Origin: Pontibacter rufus
GTDB lineage: Bacteria > Bacteroidota > Bacteroidia > Cytophagales > Hymenobacteraceae
NCBI RefSeq assembly: GCF_015694705.1
Contig: NZ_JADQDR010000008.1
Coordinates: 124,001-188,000 of the forward strand
Length of the DNA stretch: 64,000 nucleotides
Reading direction: 5' to 3'
The translations under genes were made by a program, and so were the position numbers. This document shows, piece after piece, positions 1-8,902 of this stretch. The number at the start of each line of letters is the position of its first letter. Position 1 is the first letter of the stretch. The notes beneath the pieces were generated by a model. It saw nothing but the letters and a program-made list of their open reading frames with translations, did not search any database and was not told where the DNA came from.

Positions 1-400
1 CGGTATCAACCTGCTTGTCCACGCCGTGTATGGTGAGCACTCCCGTTACATTTACTTTGTAAGTATGGTCGCCGGACAGGTCAATGGCTTTGATATTCAT
101 CACGCGGCCTTTGAAGGTGGCCTTCGGATAGGTATCAGACTCCACAAAATTTTCGTTGAAATGCTCCTGCATCAGGGATTTCCTGAACTGAAAAGCTCTC
201 ATGGTGACCGAAAAAACCAAATCGCCTGTACTCATGTCGATAAAAGATACGACCTGCTCGTTGTGTGCCTCGATGTTTTCCAGGGGCGCTTCGGAGAAAA
301 ACGAAATATGGCCCTGCTTCGTGAAATAGCGTGCCTGCCCCCGGACTGCTGCCTGAAAACCGAGCAAGCCTATCAATAGTATAAAAATGGTCTTTTTCAT
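1..400 (-). CDS. YceI-like family protein (3' end beyond window)
   Basis: Translating the minus strand from the ATG at 398-400 gives an uninterrupted 133-residue reading frame that runs off the left edge, so the C-terminus is missing. It begins with a signal peptide (MKKTIFILLIGLLGFQAAV, residues 1-19). The mature part carries the YceI-like pattern: ...YFTKQGHISFFSEAPLEN near the start, FSVTMRAFQFRKSLMQEHF in the middle and TYPKATFKGRV, then VTGVLTIHGVDKQV. YceI proteins are periplasmic lipocalin-like barrels that bind polyisoprenoid-type lipids. It lies 122 bp downstream of the cytochrome c lipoprotein on the same strand, so the two are probably co-transcribed. In many Bacteroidota this pair is followed by a DUF5777 barrel protein, which would lie outside the window. 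The family call is firm; the physiological role is not known from this sequence. Confidence 0.85.
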   Translation of the reverse strand, partial: MKKTIFILLIGLLGFQAAVRGQARYFTKQGHISFFSEAPLENIEAHNEQVVSFIDMSTGDLVFSVTMRAFQFRKSLMQEHFNENFVESDTYPKATFKGRVMNIKAIDLSGDHTYKVNVTGVLTIHGVDKQVDT

Positions 401-522
401 AGAACTGTGTTTGAAGGTTTGTATCAGGTAAACGGGCGGCATTCAGGTATGGCGCATCCTTACCTGCAGGAACTCACGCTGCAAGGCCACATGGCAAAGC
501 AAAAAGTATGTTGCACTGCTTT

Positions 523-912
523 TTAATTATTAGGCGCGCCTGCCTTTACCCAGCTCTTTATTTTATTAATGTCGCAGGCAGGAAGTTTAGCGCCTCCCTG
601 GGGCATCGGAGGGTAGCCGGGAGCATGCGTAATTACACCTACAAGGTTGCCGTTATTGGCCTGCTTTTGTACCCCGGCATAGGTATCCAGCACCACGCCA
701 TTGGTGGCTACCGAGGAGCTGTGGCAACTGTAACAGTTGGCGGCAAGTATAGGTGATACAGTTTTGGCGAAAGTAACATTGGTGGTGTCGCACTGTTCGG
801 GTTGCGGCTTCGGCTGCGGATCTATATCTTCAGAATTATCGCTGGTACAAGCCGTAACAGCAGCGCCGAGAAAAGCCAGAAGCGCCAGGAAAGTATAAGT
901 TAAACGTGCCAT
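523..912 (-). CDS. Cytochrome c-type lipoprotein
   Basis: 129 residues. The N-terminus is a lipoprotein signal with the lipid-accepting Cys at residue 22 (AVTAC). A Pro/Gln-rich linker follows, then a single c-type heme site CYSCH (C60, C63, H64) and a probable axial methionine at M103 in PPMPQGG. This layout matches small monoheme cytochrome modules of the planctomycete/Bacteroidota type, exported and anchored at the periplasmic face of a membrane. It is the upstream gene of a likely operon with the YceI-like protein. Heme attachment and export are inferred from the motif; the redox partner cannot be read from the sequence. Confidence 0.85.
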   Translation of the reverse strand: MARLTYTFLALLAFLGAAVTACTSDNSEDIDPQPKPQPEQCDTTNVTFAKTVSPILAANCYSCHSSSVATNGVVLDTYAGVQKQANNGNLVGVITHAPGYPPMPQGGAKLPACDINKIKSWVKAGAPNN

Positions 913-1237
913 AGTAGTTTATTTTGAGTTTATAGATTGTGCAAAGTGTTATCCGGAAAACCTGACTGTACCATTTAAGGCAAGCCCGGCATAAAGCGCA
1001 TCAGTTTATGTATCGCCTCTTCTTTCTTTGGCTGAAAAGGAGTTGAAGAGTTCGGACGCAACCGCAAACGGTTAAGTAGAATCAGTGGGCAGCAGACCGG
1101 CTGGCAGCCGCTGGTATTCAGGGTATGAGAGCATGGCGTTCATTTGTGAAAAGCGACAAATTCCTAAAAGTAAAGGCACAGCAGGTCATCCTAACACAGA
1201 GCAGGCTGTGTTACCAGGGGTAGAAAAATTGTGTTTT
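913..1237. other. Gene-free interval between the cytochrome and barrel genes
   Basis: About 325 bp with no convincing reading frame. It must hold the promoter of the minus-strand cytochrome gene. A small hairpin at 1193-1212 (AACACAG, 6-nt loop, CTGTGTT) lies just beyond the end of the barrel gene, but it lacks a U-run on the minus strand and is at best a weak terminator. Confidence 0.5.
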
Positions 1238-2563
1238 TTATTTCAGTTCGAAACGATAGCCGGCACTTAGGAAAACCCCGGCGCTGGACAGCTTTACATG
1301 CCCGGCGCCAATGCCTGAAAGCGGTATTTTTACAAAGGGTGCAACGCCCAGCGAAAAGGCCGGAGAAACTTTATAAGTATAGCTGGCAGCTAAATTCTGT
1401 ACTTTAAACCAGTGCCTGTTCTGGCCGGCCGGTTCCCACGTTTTCTGGTAAGGGTAGTACCCGCTGCCTTTGTAGTTATAGGTATACTTTTCGTCCAGCA
1501 TAATATAACTGGAGAGGCCTGCCTGTATGGCCGCTGTGCTATGGCCGTGTTCCAGCAGTTGCCATTCCAGGTTCAGCGGTATGTCCAGCACCTTACAAAC
1601 AGCGTCTATGGTGGTGGGCAGTTTTTTACCATCCCAATAATCATCAGAAGGGGTGTAGTCGCGGGGCAAAGCTCCGTATACTTTATCGGCCCACACGGCC
1701 CCCGATACCAGACTGAGCCGCCGGGTGATGGGTATGCTGATGCTGATGCCTGCATTGGTGCTGATAGCGCCCGGATTCCTGAACTTCACCATCGTAAAGT
1801 CGGGCGCAACGACCAGGGCTATCCCGATGCTGCTTAAGAAAGTTCGTTTCTTCTTTTCGGACAGCCTGCTGCTGTCGGCCATGGCTGTAACAGGTGTGTC
1901 GCTTACTACTTTTTCGACTGAATCCGCCGCAGCCGCTTCTCCGGATTTGGGGTAAACCTGTTGCAGCGCCAGTGCATCTGCGGCAGTTTTCTGCGTATCA
2001 GCAGGAGCAAGCGTCATCTGTTGCTGCCTTTCTTCCGGTTGAGGCTGCAGTTCAACCACGCCGGCTGTTGTATCCGGGAGCAAGACTGTGGCAGGTAGCT
2101 GCTGCAGGTTATTTTTCTCAGCTCGGGCACTCCTTCCTGCTGTTTTCTTCTTTTCCGATTTGGGTGCAGCAGCTTCAGCAACCGGTGCCTGTTTGCTTTC
2201 CATGGCCTTTTGGGGAGCAACCTGTGCCTGTTCGGGTTTAATGTTCCGGAATGTTTTTTCCGCCGTTTCAGTGTTGGCTGTTATACTCTTTTGTTGTGTT
2301 TCCGGTGTTATGGCCTCTTGGCTGTTTATTACAGATTGTGGGCTTTGCGTACGCTTCAGTATAATTGGGAAACTTACAATCAGGACCAGCAAAAGCAACG
2401 GAAAGAATCGTTTTAGCCATTTCTGCCGCACACGCTCCTGCACCCGATCCAGCTTTTGTTCCATGCCGTGCCAGGCATCCGGATCAAAGGCGGGCTCGAA
2501 GTTGCCGGCGGCTTTCCTGAACAGGTCGTCGAGCTCTTCGTCAGATATATTGTTTGTGCTCAT
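1238..2563 (-). CDS. Membrane-anchored protein with C-terminal outer-membrane-type beta-barrel domain (anti-sigma-like partner)
   Basis: 441 residues. Residues 1-50 are charged and cytoplasmic-looking (DEELDDLFRKAAGNFEPAF), like the N-terminal segments of Bacteroidota anti-sigma-type proteins. One hydrophobic helix follows at about 52-69. Residues 75-245 are a long Gln/Ala/Glu/Lys-rich, probably disordered spacer. The last 190 residues alternate polar and aromatic residues (SISIPITRRLSLVSGAVWAD, ASYTYKVSPAFSLGVAPFVK) and end in an aromatic strand (VFLSAGYRFELK), the pattern of a PorT-like outer-membrane beta-barrel. The gene starts inside the 3' end of the ECF sigma factor gene (23-nt overlap), so the two are translationally coupled. 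Regulation of that sigma factor is a reasonable inference but not shown. The join of an inner-membrane-type anchor to a barrel domain is topologically odd. Confidence 0.75.
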   Translation of the reverse strand: MSTNNISDEELDDLFRKAAGNFEPAFDPDAWHGMEQKLDRVQERVRQKWLKRFFPLLLLVLIVSFPIILKRTQSPQSVINSQEAITPETQQKSITANTETAEKTFRNIKPEQAQVAPQKAMESKQAPVAEAAAPKSEKKKTAGRSARAEKNNLQQLPATVLLPDTTAGVVELQPQPEERQQQMTLAPADTQKTAADALALQQVYPKSGEAAAADSVEKVVSDTPVTAMADSSRLSEKKKRTFLSSIGIALVVAPDFTMVKFRNPGAISTNAGISISIPITRRLSLVSGAVWADKVYGALPRDYTPSDDYWDGKKLPTTIDAVCKVLDIPLNLEWQLLEHGHSTAAIQAGLSSYIMLDEKYTYNYKGSGYYPYQKTWEPAGQNRHWFKVQNLAASYTYKVSPAFSLGVAPFVKIPLSGIGAGHVKLSSAGVFLSAGYRFELK

Positions 2564-3107
2564 CTATCCTGTTTTTTTTTAATGCTTCTCTTAAATTGGC
2601 CCTTGCTTTAAACAAGTTCGATTTAGAAGTACCCACCGATATTCCTAGCATCTCTGCTATCTCCTCATGCAGGTAGCCATCTATTACATACATGTTGAAA
2701 ACAGTTCTGTAAGCCGGCGATAACTGCTGAATGAGGCTAATCAGGTATTCATAGTTTATTTGCTGTAACACGTCAAATGAATCTGCTTCCGGCAATGCCG
2801 TTTCTATGTCCGACAAGTGGTAGTGCTTCAGGTTATGACGGTAGCTGTCCAGGGCCGTGTTAATCATTATCCGCCGGAGCCACAGTTTAAATGGTTTTTT
2901 AGGGTCATACAGATTTAGTTTCGTAAACACCTTCATAAAACCATCGTTAAGCACCTCTCCTGCCTCTTCTGCATCTTTTGAGTAGCGTACACAAATACTC
3001 ATGGCATAGCCAAAGAAATGCTTGTACAGCTTTCCTTGTGCCTCACGGTCCTGTTTCAGGCATCCGCTAAGCAAGTCTTCGACCTCTTTGCTCGTTGTGT
3101 CGTTCAC
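2541..3107 (-). CDS. RNA polymerase ECF sigma factor
   Basis: 188 residues. Region 2 is visible at about residues 25-95 (LYKHFFGYAMSICVRYSKDA, then KPFKLWLRRIMINTALDSYR), and region 4 at about 120-180 with the helix-turn-helix DGYLHEEIAEMLGISVGTSK followed by SNLFKARANLREAL. This is the Bacteroidota type of extracytoplasmic-function sigma-70 factor. The start is a GTG at 3105-3107; no in-frame ATG precedes it within the readable frame, and the N-terminus MNDTTSKEVEDLL fits the family. It overlaps the downstream barrel/anti-sigma-like gene by 23 nt, an arrangement that usually means the second protein controls the first. Confidence 0.93.
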   Translation of the reverse strand: MNDTTSKEVEDLLSGCLKQDREAQGKLYKHFFGYAMSICVRYSKDAEEAGEVLNDGFMKVFTKLNLYDPKKPFKLWLRRIMINTALDSYRHNLKHYHLSDIETALPEADSFDVLQQINYEYLISLIQQLSPAYRTVFNMYVIDGYLHEEIAEMLGISVGTSKSNLFKARANLREALKKNRIDEHKQYI

Positions 3108-3703
3108 GCTATCAGGTTTTGCGCTCTCATCACGGAGAAGAATTTGAATGGGTTGCCTCTAGTTATAAATTTTTATTCATTTATCTATACCTCTGCCGCC
3201 CGTGTTTACTTATATCCGGTAAGTATAAACTTTAGTTGTAGTGGTTTGCAGTTCAGCAGGTTGTATTGGCGCTTTGCGGCCGGAAGCTTTCGGTTTATAC
3301 ATGAAAAAGCACTGCAACAGGCGCAATACTATTGAAGCATTCGGAGCGCCTGCCTGCATCCATTTTGTTGGTGGGTGCAGGCTGTTGGCATCGCCTGCAA
3401 TGCCGCTGATGATCATCTTGCGGCTTTGCCTATCTTTTGCTGACTTTCTTTTTTCCGAAAATGTATGCCTGCTCAGGATGATAACACAAAGTACAGGAGC
3501 ATAGCAGGAATCAGAAAACAGGCAGGTGCTTTTTGCTGCGGCCAGTAAACATGCCGCACGTCAGCCTTAAACTATTTGCTGTTTATAAAGTATAAGAAAT
3601 GGCTTTGCCGCCAGCCCGCATGTTGCATTTATACTTTGGCGGCAATCCGGTAATTGTCAGCAGCTGATATAAGCTGCTGTTTTATTAATGCTTAAATATT
3701 TAC
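3108..3703. other. Divergent intergenic region between the sigma factor and glgX
   Basis: About 600 bp separates the minus-strand sigma factor gene from plus-strand glgX, so it holds both promoters. Short frames on both strands here have no domain signal, and I regard them as chance. An imperfect hairpin lies at 3352-3382 (GCCTGCATCC against GGGTGCAGGC, one wobble pair) without a U-run. Three AAGTATA/TATACTT heptamers fall in the gap. Confidence 0.5.
3604..3638 (+). promoter_or_regulatory. Candidate glgX promoter (Bacteroidota-type)
   Basis: TTTG at 3604-3607 and TATACTTTG at 3630-3638 resemble the Bacteroidota -33 (TTTG) and -7 (TAnnTTTG) elements. The -7 element has one extra base, and the 22-nt spacing is slightly long. 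Transcription would start near 3645, about 60 nt before the glgX ATG. Confidence 0.35.
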
Positions 3704-5830
3704 ATGAAAATTACTACATATCTTGGAAGCCCGTTTCCGTTGGGTGCCACCTGGGACGGGAAAGGAGTGAATTTTGCCCTTTACGCAGACAATGCTACCA
3801 ACGTGGAGCTTTGTTTATTTAATAATCCGGACGACAAAAAGGAGTTCGCAAAGGTGAAGATGGAGGAGCGTACTTACCAGGTATGGCACGTGTACCTGCC
3901 TGACGCAAGGCCGGGACAGCTGTACGGTTATAGGGTGTACGGGCCTTATAATCCCCAGGAAGGCGAGCGTTTTAATCCCAATAAGCTCTTAATCGACCCT
4001 TATGCAAAAGCCATTTCGGGCACTATAGAATGGCACGACTCGCTGTTTGGCTATAAAATGGGCGACAAAAACCAGGATCTGAGTTTTAGTAAAACAGACA
4101 GTGCGCCCTTTATCCCAAAATCAGTCGTTATCGATTCGGCATACGATTGGGAAGGGGATGTCGCACCAAAGATTCCGTATCACCAGACCATTATTTACGA
4201 AACACATGTAAAAGGCTTTACGCAGCTTCATCCGGATATTCCGGAGGAGATACGCGGCTCCTATCTGGCACTCGCGCACCCGGTTACTATAAATTATCTG
4301 AAAGAGCTGGGTATTACGGCGATAGAACTGATGCCGGTGCATCATTTTATCACTGATCGTCATTTAAAAGACAATGGCCTGACCAATTACTGGGGCTATA
4401 ATACGATCGGTTTTTTTGCGCCTGATGTGCGATATGCTTCCACGGGTACGATAGGCGATCAGGTGCTGGCGTTTAAAAAAATGGTGAAAGAATTCCACAA
4501 GGCGGGGATTGAGGTGATTCTGGATGTGGTGTATAACCATACCGGCGAGGGCAACCAGATGGGGCCAACGGTTTCGTTCCGCGGCATCGACAATGCCTCG
4601 TATTACCGGCTGGTAGACGACAACAAGCGCTACTACATGGATTATACCGGCACCGGCAACACGCTGAACGCCAACCTGCCCAATGTACTGCGCCTTATTA
4701 TGGACAGCCTGCGTTACTGGATTCTGGAGATGCACGTGGATGGATTCCGCTTTGACCTGGCCTCTACACTGGCCCGCGAACTGCACGAGGTAGACCGGCT
4801 GAGTGCTTTTTTCGATATTATATACCAGGACCCCGTTATATCGCAGGTAAAGCTGATTGCCGAGCCTTGGGACATTGGCGAAGGTGGCTACCAGGTAGGC
4901 AACTTTCCACCGGGCTGGTCGGAGTGGAATGGCAAGTACCGCGACTGTATCCGCGACTACTGGCGCGGCGCCGACAGCATGCTGGCTGAGTTTGCCGAAC
5001 GTTTTACCGGCAGTTCCGACCTGTACCGCGACGACCGCCGCAAGCCTACAGCCAGCATTAACTTTATAACTGCCCATGATGGTTTCACGCTGAATGATCT
5101 GGTATCATACAACGAGAAACACAACGAGGCAAACGGCGAGAACAACAATGACGGCGAGAGTCACAACCGATCCTGGAACTGCGGCGCAGAAGGTCCCACC
5201 GATGATCCGGCTATACTGGCACTGCGGCAAAGGCAGAAGCGAAATTTCCTGACCACGCTTTTCCTGAGCCAGGGCGTGCCGATGCTGGTAGCCGGCGATG
5301 AGATAAGCCGCACACAGGGCGGTAATAACAATGCCTATTGCCAGGACAACGAAATATCATGGGTAAACTGGGCGGCTGCCGACAAGGATTTGCTTGCCTT
5401 TACGCAGAAGCTTATCAGGCTTAGAAAAGACCACCCGGTGTTTTGCCGCCGCCGCTGGTTTCAGGGCAGGCCCATCAAGGGAGTTGGTGTAGAAGATATT
5501 GCCTGGTTTTTGCCCGAAGGAACTGAGATGACAGAGGAAAACTGGAACCATGATTTTGCAAAGTCTCTGGCCGTATACTTAAACGGGCGCGGGGTGCACT
5601 CGCAGGGGCCAAAAGGAGAGCAGATTCTGGACGACAGCTTTTATCTTATTTTCAACGCGTACCACGGCGAACTGGAATACAGGCTGCCACCGGCCAAGTA
5701 TGGCACTAAGTGGACCAAGATACTGGACACAACCGAAAACCTGATAGAAGACGCTATCACTTATGCCGCAGGCGATGCCGTAATGGTGCAGGGCAACTCT
5801 GTTGTGCTGCTCCACCACCCGCTGCAGTAA
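3704..5830 (+). CDS. glgX: Glycogen debranching enzyme GlgX
   Basis: 708 residues, the usual length for GlgX/isoamylase-type enzymes of family GH13. They hydrolyse alpha-1,6 branches in glycogen or limit dextrins in the cytoplasm. An N-terminal CBM48 domain (about 5-130) precedes the catalytic barrel. The four GH13 regions are present: DVVYNH at 274-279, DGFRFD at 346-351 with the nucleophile D350, AEPWD with the acid/base E387, and THD-like AHD with H458 and D459. The ATG at 3704 starts right at the CBM48 fold (MKITTYLGSPFPLGATWDGK), so the start is well placed. No other glycogen gene is adjacent; it appears monocistronic and ends in a strong hairpin terminator. Confidence 0.95.
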   Translation: MKITTYLGSPFPLGATWDGKGVNFALYADNATNVELCLFNNPDDKKEFAKVKMEERTYQVWHVYLPDARPGQLYGYRVYGPYNPQEGERFNPNKLLIDPYAKAISGTIEWHDSLFGYKMGDKNQDLSFSKTDSAPFIPKSVVIDSAYDWEGDVAPKIPYHQTIIYETHVKGFTQLHPDIPEEIRGSYLALAHPVTINYLKELGITAIELMPVHHFITDRHLKDNGLTNYWGYNTIGFFAPDVRYASTGTIGDQVLAFKKMVKEFHKAGIEVILDVVYNHTGEGNQMGPTVSFRGIDNASYYRLVDDNKRYYMDYTGTGNTLNANLPNVLRLIMDSLRYWILEMHVDGFRFDLASTLARELHEVDRLSAFFDIIYQDPVISQVKLIAEPWDIGEGGYQVGNFPPGWSEWNGKYRDCIRDYWRGADSMLAEFAERFTGSSDLYRDDRRKPTASINFITAHDGFTLNDLVSYNEKHNEANGENNNDGESHNRSWNCGAEGPTDDPAILALRQRQKRNFLTTLFLSQGVPMLVAGDEISRTQGGNNNAYCQDNEISWVNWAAADKDLLAFTQKLIRLRKDHPVFCRRRWFQGRPIKGVGVEDIAWFLPEGTEMTEENWNHDFAKSLAVYLNGRGVHSQGPKGEQILDDSFYLIFNAYHGELEYRLPPAKYGTKWTKILDTTENLIEDAITYAAGDAVMVQGNSVVLLHHPLQ

Positions 5831-5866
5831 AATTGAAGTATAAGTAATATAAGTTTGGTTCATTTT

Positions 5867-5912
5867 AAAGCAACAGCCTCCGGGATAAAGTCTCAGGGGC
5901 TGTTGCTTTTTT
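5867..5912 (+). terminator. Rho-independent terminator of glgX
   Basis: Perfect 12-bp stem AAAGCAACAGCC / GGCTGTTGCTTT with a 19-nt loop, followed by a run of T. It lies 36 bp beyond the glgX stop codon. Confidence 0.85.
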
Positions 5913-6186
5913 GACTGACTTATGGGCTGATTGCTTCGTGCCAGAGAAAGTATGACAGATAGCAGCATACCGGAAAACACAGCCGCCTGGCAGAAATTGA
6001 AGAGTGATGACAAAATCAGAATCTGCAAGCTGGGTTAAACAGTGACGCCCGAAGAACACGCCTTGCTGCCGGAAAAGTTTTCAGGTTTCTGTTTTATACT
6101 TCAGGCCTATAATATAGCTGCGGACTTTTGTTTTAAACAATTCTGTAGGCCTGGCTGTAAAACTATGACCAAGAAACAGGAAGCTT
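5913..6186. other. Intergenic region upstream of the hydrolase
   Basis: About 270 bp without a supported gene. It must hold the promoter of the alpha/beta hydrolase. One TATACTT heptamer occurs near 6099. No other structure was seen. Confidence 0.4.
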
Positions 6187-7197
6187 ATGACACTAAAACA
6201 ACCCCGGCCTATACTTGTAGTAGTTCTCAACCTGCTGTTTTTGCTGCCACAACTGGCGCAGGCGCAGCAAAAACCAACCTATAATGCTACGCTGGATGGG
6301 TACACCTATCCATATGAAGTGCAGTCTTTTCCGGTGCAGGTAGAGGGCGAAAAGTATAAAATGGCTTACATGGATGTGGCGCCTGCCAAAAAGGTGCAGA
6401 ACCCGCAAACGGTGCTGCTGCTGCATGGCAAAAACTTTCTGGGCGCTTATTGGGCGCAAACCATTAAATTCCTGTCCGAAAACGGTTTCCGGGTAGTGGT
6501 GCCCGATCAGATTGGATTCGGCAAATCCGACAAGCCTGAAGTATACTATAATTTCCATCAGCTGGCACAGAGCACGCAGGAATTGCTGCAGCACCTGGGC
6601 GTAAAACAAGTGATAGTAGTAGGCCACTCGATGGGCGGGATGCTGGCTACGCGTTTTGCGCTGCTATACCCGGAGATGACAACGAAGCTGGTGCTGGAAA
6701 ATCCTATCGGGCTGGAGGATTACCGCCTCTTTGTGCCCTACAAAAACATGGCGGAGCTGTACCAGACAGAACTGAACCGTACAGGGGAATCGATGCGGAA
6801 GTATCATCAAAGCTACTATACTTCCTGGAAACCGGCTTACGACGAGTGGGTGCGGGTGCCGGCGGCGCAACTCCAGAGCCCGGATTATCCGAAGGTAGCC
6901 AAAGCATCTGCCCTTACTTATGCCATGATATACCAGCAGCCGGTGGTGTATGAGTTTAGTCAGTTACAAATGCCGGCGCTGCTGGTAATAGGCCAGGCAG
7001 ACAGAACCATTGTGGACAAAGGCTACATCAAAGACAAACAAAAATTGCAGGAGCACGGGCAGTATCCGGAGTTGGGCAGGAAAACGGCTGCAGCTATTCC
7101 GCAAGGTAAATTGGTGGTGTTAGAAAACGTGGGGCATATTCCGCACCTGGAAGCAACGCAGCAGTTTCATCAGGCGCTGCTGGATTTTATCAGGTAG
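6187..7197 (+). CDS. Secreted alpha/beta hydrolase
   Basis: 336 residues with a signal peptide (residues 1-26, ending LAQAQ). The fold is the alpha/beta hydrolase type: the LLHGKNF oxyanion-side motif, the nucleophile elbow GHSMGG with S148, the acid D272 in GQADRT, and H317 in NVGHIPHLE, giving a complete Ser-Asp-His triad. Proteins of this shape are esterases or lipases, haloperoxidase-like hydrolases or C-C bond hydrolases; the substrate cannot be told from sequence. The start is the ATG followed by a clear signal peptide. Its neighbours are unrelated and it is probably transcribed alone. Confidence 0.88.
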   Translation: MTLKQPRPILVVVLNLLFLLPQLAQAQQKPTYNATLDGYTYPYEVQSFPVQVEGEKYKMAYMDVAPAKKVQNPQTVLLLHGKNFLGAYWAQTIKFLSENGFRVVVPDQIGFGKSDKPEVYYNFHQLAQSTQELLQHLGVKQVIVVGHSMGGMLATRFALLYPEMTTKLVLENPIGLEDYRLFVPYKNMAELYQTELNRTGESMRKYHQSYYTSWKPAYDEWVRVPAAQLQSPDYPKVAKASALTYAMIYQQPVVYEFSQLQMPALLVIGQADRTIVDKGYIKDKQKLQEHGQYPELGRKTAAAIPQGKLVVLENVGHIPHLEATQQFHQALLDFIR

Positions 7198-7252
7198 CCG
7201 GGACTTAAGTTTTGTTGATCGGACATAATTTATACTTATTGCGGTCACCGGT

Positions 7253-7474
7253 TTAGTGGTGATGGTGATCATCTCCGGGCTTGCTTCTATAGTTAGCGAT
7301 GGTGCCGAGGCTGAAAAACACGAGCCAGCACAAGTATAAAGCATCAAAGTTTTTGACGGTTTTGCCAAGCAATACCAGGATAAGGTGCGCCACCAGCGTC
7401 ATTACCAGGCCGGTGGCCGCAACAAACTGGTAGGAATTCATCTGGCGTGGATCGTAAATTTTGGAAAGATTCAT
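7253..7474 (-). CDS. Small two-helix membrane protein, unknown function
   Basis: 73 residues with two hydrophobic segments at about 17-36 (FVAATGLVMTLVAHLILVLL) and 45-63 (ALYLCWLVFFSLGTIANYR), and a C-terminal GDDHHHH tail. I do not recognise the family. It lies convergent to the hydrolase gene (55-bp gap) and divergent from the DUF547 gene. The good hydrophobic periodicity and a plausible N-terminus (MNLSKIYDPRQMNSYQF) argue for a real gene. The His-rich tail may be chance and is not evidence of metal binding. Confidence 0.6.
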   Translation of the reverse strand: MNLSKIYDPRQMNSYQFVAATGLVMTLVAHLILVLLGKTVKNFDALYLCWLVFFSLGTIANYRSKPGDDHHHH

Positions 7475-7620
7475 GTAGCCTTTAACTGGTTAATTATCGC
7501 TGAACAAAAATAAGCGGGACCGGGTGCCGTTTCAGTGTGTTATTTTCCAAAGGTAACGAAATGGTGTGGTTGTTGTTAAAGCCAGCCATACTATAAAGTA
7601 CACCATCAGAGGAATTCAGC

Positions 7621-8388
7621 ATGAAAGGTTGTTTGCCATACTTTGTTTTATTTTTATTGCTGCTTACCCCATATGGCGCGGTGCGCGCTTCTGGTGCAGT
7701 AACTAAAGCGCTATACTTCTATACAGCGCCGGACTTTTATACTTCCCTTACCAACCTGCTGCAAGAGCATGTGCAGGAGGGCAGGGTAAATTATAAGGCT
7801 TTGCTGCAACACAAAAAACAGTTGCAGCAATTGGTGCGGGAGATAAGCAGCTATAATTTAAACGGAGCCACGGCATCAGAACAAAAGGCTTTTTACCTGA
7901 ATGCTTACAATGTACTGGTGCTGCAGCAGGTGCTGCAACATTACCCAGTAAAATCGGTGAAGGACATCCCGGGATTCTTTGATAAAATTAAATTTAAGGT
8001 GGCGGGCCAGCAGCTTACGCTCAACGAACTCGAATCCAAAAAGCTGCGGGAGCCGTTCCATGATGCCCGGCTGCATTTTGCTCTTGTTTGTGCGGCCATG
8101 TCGTGCCCGCCGCTGCGCAACGAGGCATATACGCCGGCGGCAGTAGAGCGACAGCTGGAGGATCAGGCCCGCCATACTTTGCAGCATGGCCGCTTTATTC
8201 GGGTTCAGCCCGACGCTAAACGGGTGCTGGTATCAGAAATCTTTAAATGGTACCGGCCGGATTTTTTAGCTCAGGCTTCGTCTGTTCCGGATTACATTAA
8301 CCTGTACCGCCAGGTGCCTGTTCCGGTAACGTATACGCTGGATTATTACCCGTACAACTGGCAGCTGAATGATGTTTCTGCAAAATAA
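7621..8388 (+). CDS. DUF547 domain-containing secreted protein
   Basis: 255 residues with a signal peptide (about 1-24). The rest matches the DUF547 pattern: VNYKALLQHKKQLQQLVREI near residue 60, FYLNAYNVLVLQQVL around 90, the diagnostic block HFALVCAAMSCPPLRNEAYT around 150, then SEIFKWYRPDF and an NWQLND C-terminus. DUF547 proteins are widespread, exported or periplasmic, and of unknown function; a cysteine/histidine fold related to papain-like or transglutaminase folds has been suggested. The ATG at 7621 begins the signal peptide directly. A 147-bp gap precedes it. Confidence 0.88.
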   Translation: MKGCLPYFVLFLLLLTPYGAVRASGAVTKALYFYTAPDFYTSLTNLLQEHVQEGRVNYKALLQHKKQLQQLVREISSYNLNGATASEQKAFYLNAYNVLVLQQVLQHYPVKSVKDIPGFFDKIKFKVAGQQLTLNELESKKLREPFHDARLHFALVCAAMSCPPLRNEAYTPAAVERQLEDQARHTLQHGRFIRVQPDAKRVLVSEIFKWYRPDFLAQASSVPDYINLYRQVPVPVTYTLDYYPYNWQLNDVSAK

Positions 8389-8494
8389 CAGGGTACAAGT
8401 ATAGATTTAAGGCCGGGCTAAGTATAGCACAGGCGCACTGAACATGCGGCAGAGGGGCGCGTATAACACAGGTATACACTAAAACTGAAACGAC

Positions 8495-8872
8495 ATGCGT
8501 ATTGACGAAGAAGATAAAGCGAAAGAAAGTATAACTGATCGGCCGGATAACGTGAACAGTGACTATAACGAGCGCGTCTCGAATGATAACCACCCCGACC
8601 CGACAGCCAAACGCAACATTGGTGCGGGAGGAGATACGGAGCGTGAGGGGCAGAAAGACAAACTGCAAAACCTACATATTGGCGGCAACGAGGCAACCGG
8701 CTATGGCGCTAATAACAGTAAAAGCACTGAGTCGTTTGCGCAGGGGCCCGGTTTTGAATACGAAGGCAGCGACACTGGTATGACCGGCGATGTGGCAGGC
8801 ATACGAAGGGGCGATCAGCCGCTGGGCGCAGACGAAGAAGAACCGGACGACGCTGACCATAGCCGGATTTAG
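8495..8872 (+). CDS. Small hydrophilic, probably disordered protein
   Basis: 125 residues, rich in Asp, Glu, Asn, Gly and Arg, with no hydrophobic segment (for example RPDNVNSDYNERVSNDNHPD and GADEEEPDDADHSRI). It has no recognisable domain. Such hydrophilin-like proteins often accompany desiccation or osmotic responses, but nothing here proves that role. The frame is uninterrupted, is preceded by AAACGAC ATG, and ends 30 bp before a 60-bp palindrome, which supports a real transcription unit. Confidence 0.65.
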   Translation: MRIDEEDKAKESITDRPDNVNSDYNERVSNDNHPDPTAKRNIGAGGDTEREGQKDKLQNLHIGGNEATGYGANNSKSTESFAQGPGFEYEGSDTGMTGDVAGIRRGDQPLGADEEEPDDADHSRI

Positions 8873-8902
8873 AGCACTGTGGTTTTGCTGAAATACCTGA
8901 CT

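Noticed and set aside
3352..3382. Hairpin as terminator or riboswitch before glgX
   Set aside because: Only ten pairs with a wobble, no U-run, no gene end nearby and no known aptamer pattern.
4364..5077. Long minus-strand frame inside glgX
   Set aside because: It is antisense to conserved GH13 codons and has no domain pattern of its own.
7253..7276. C-terminal HHHH of the small membrane protein as a metal site
   Set aside because: Four terminal histidines in a 73-residue protein without other ligands are not evidence of function.
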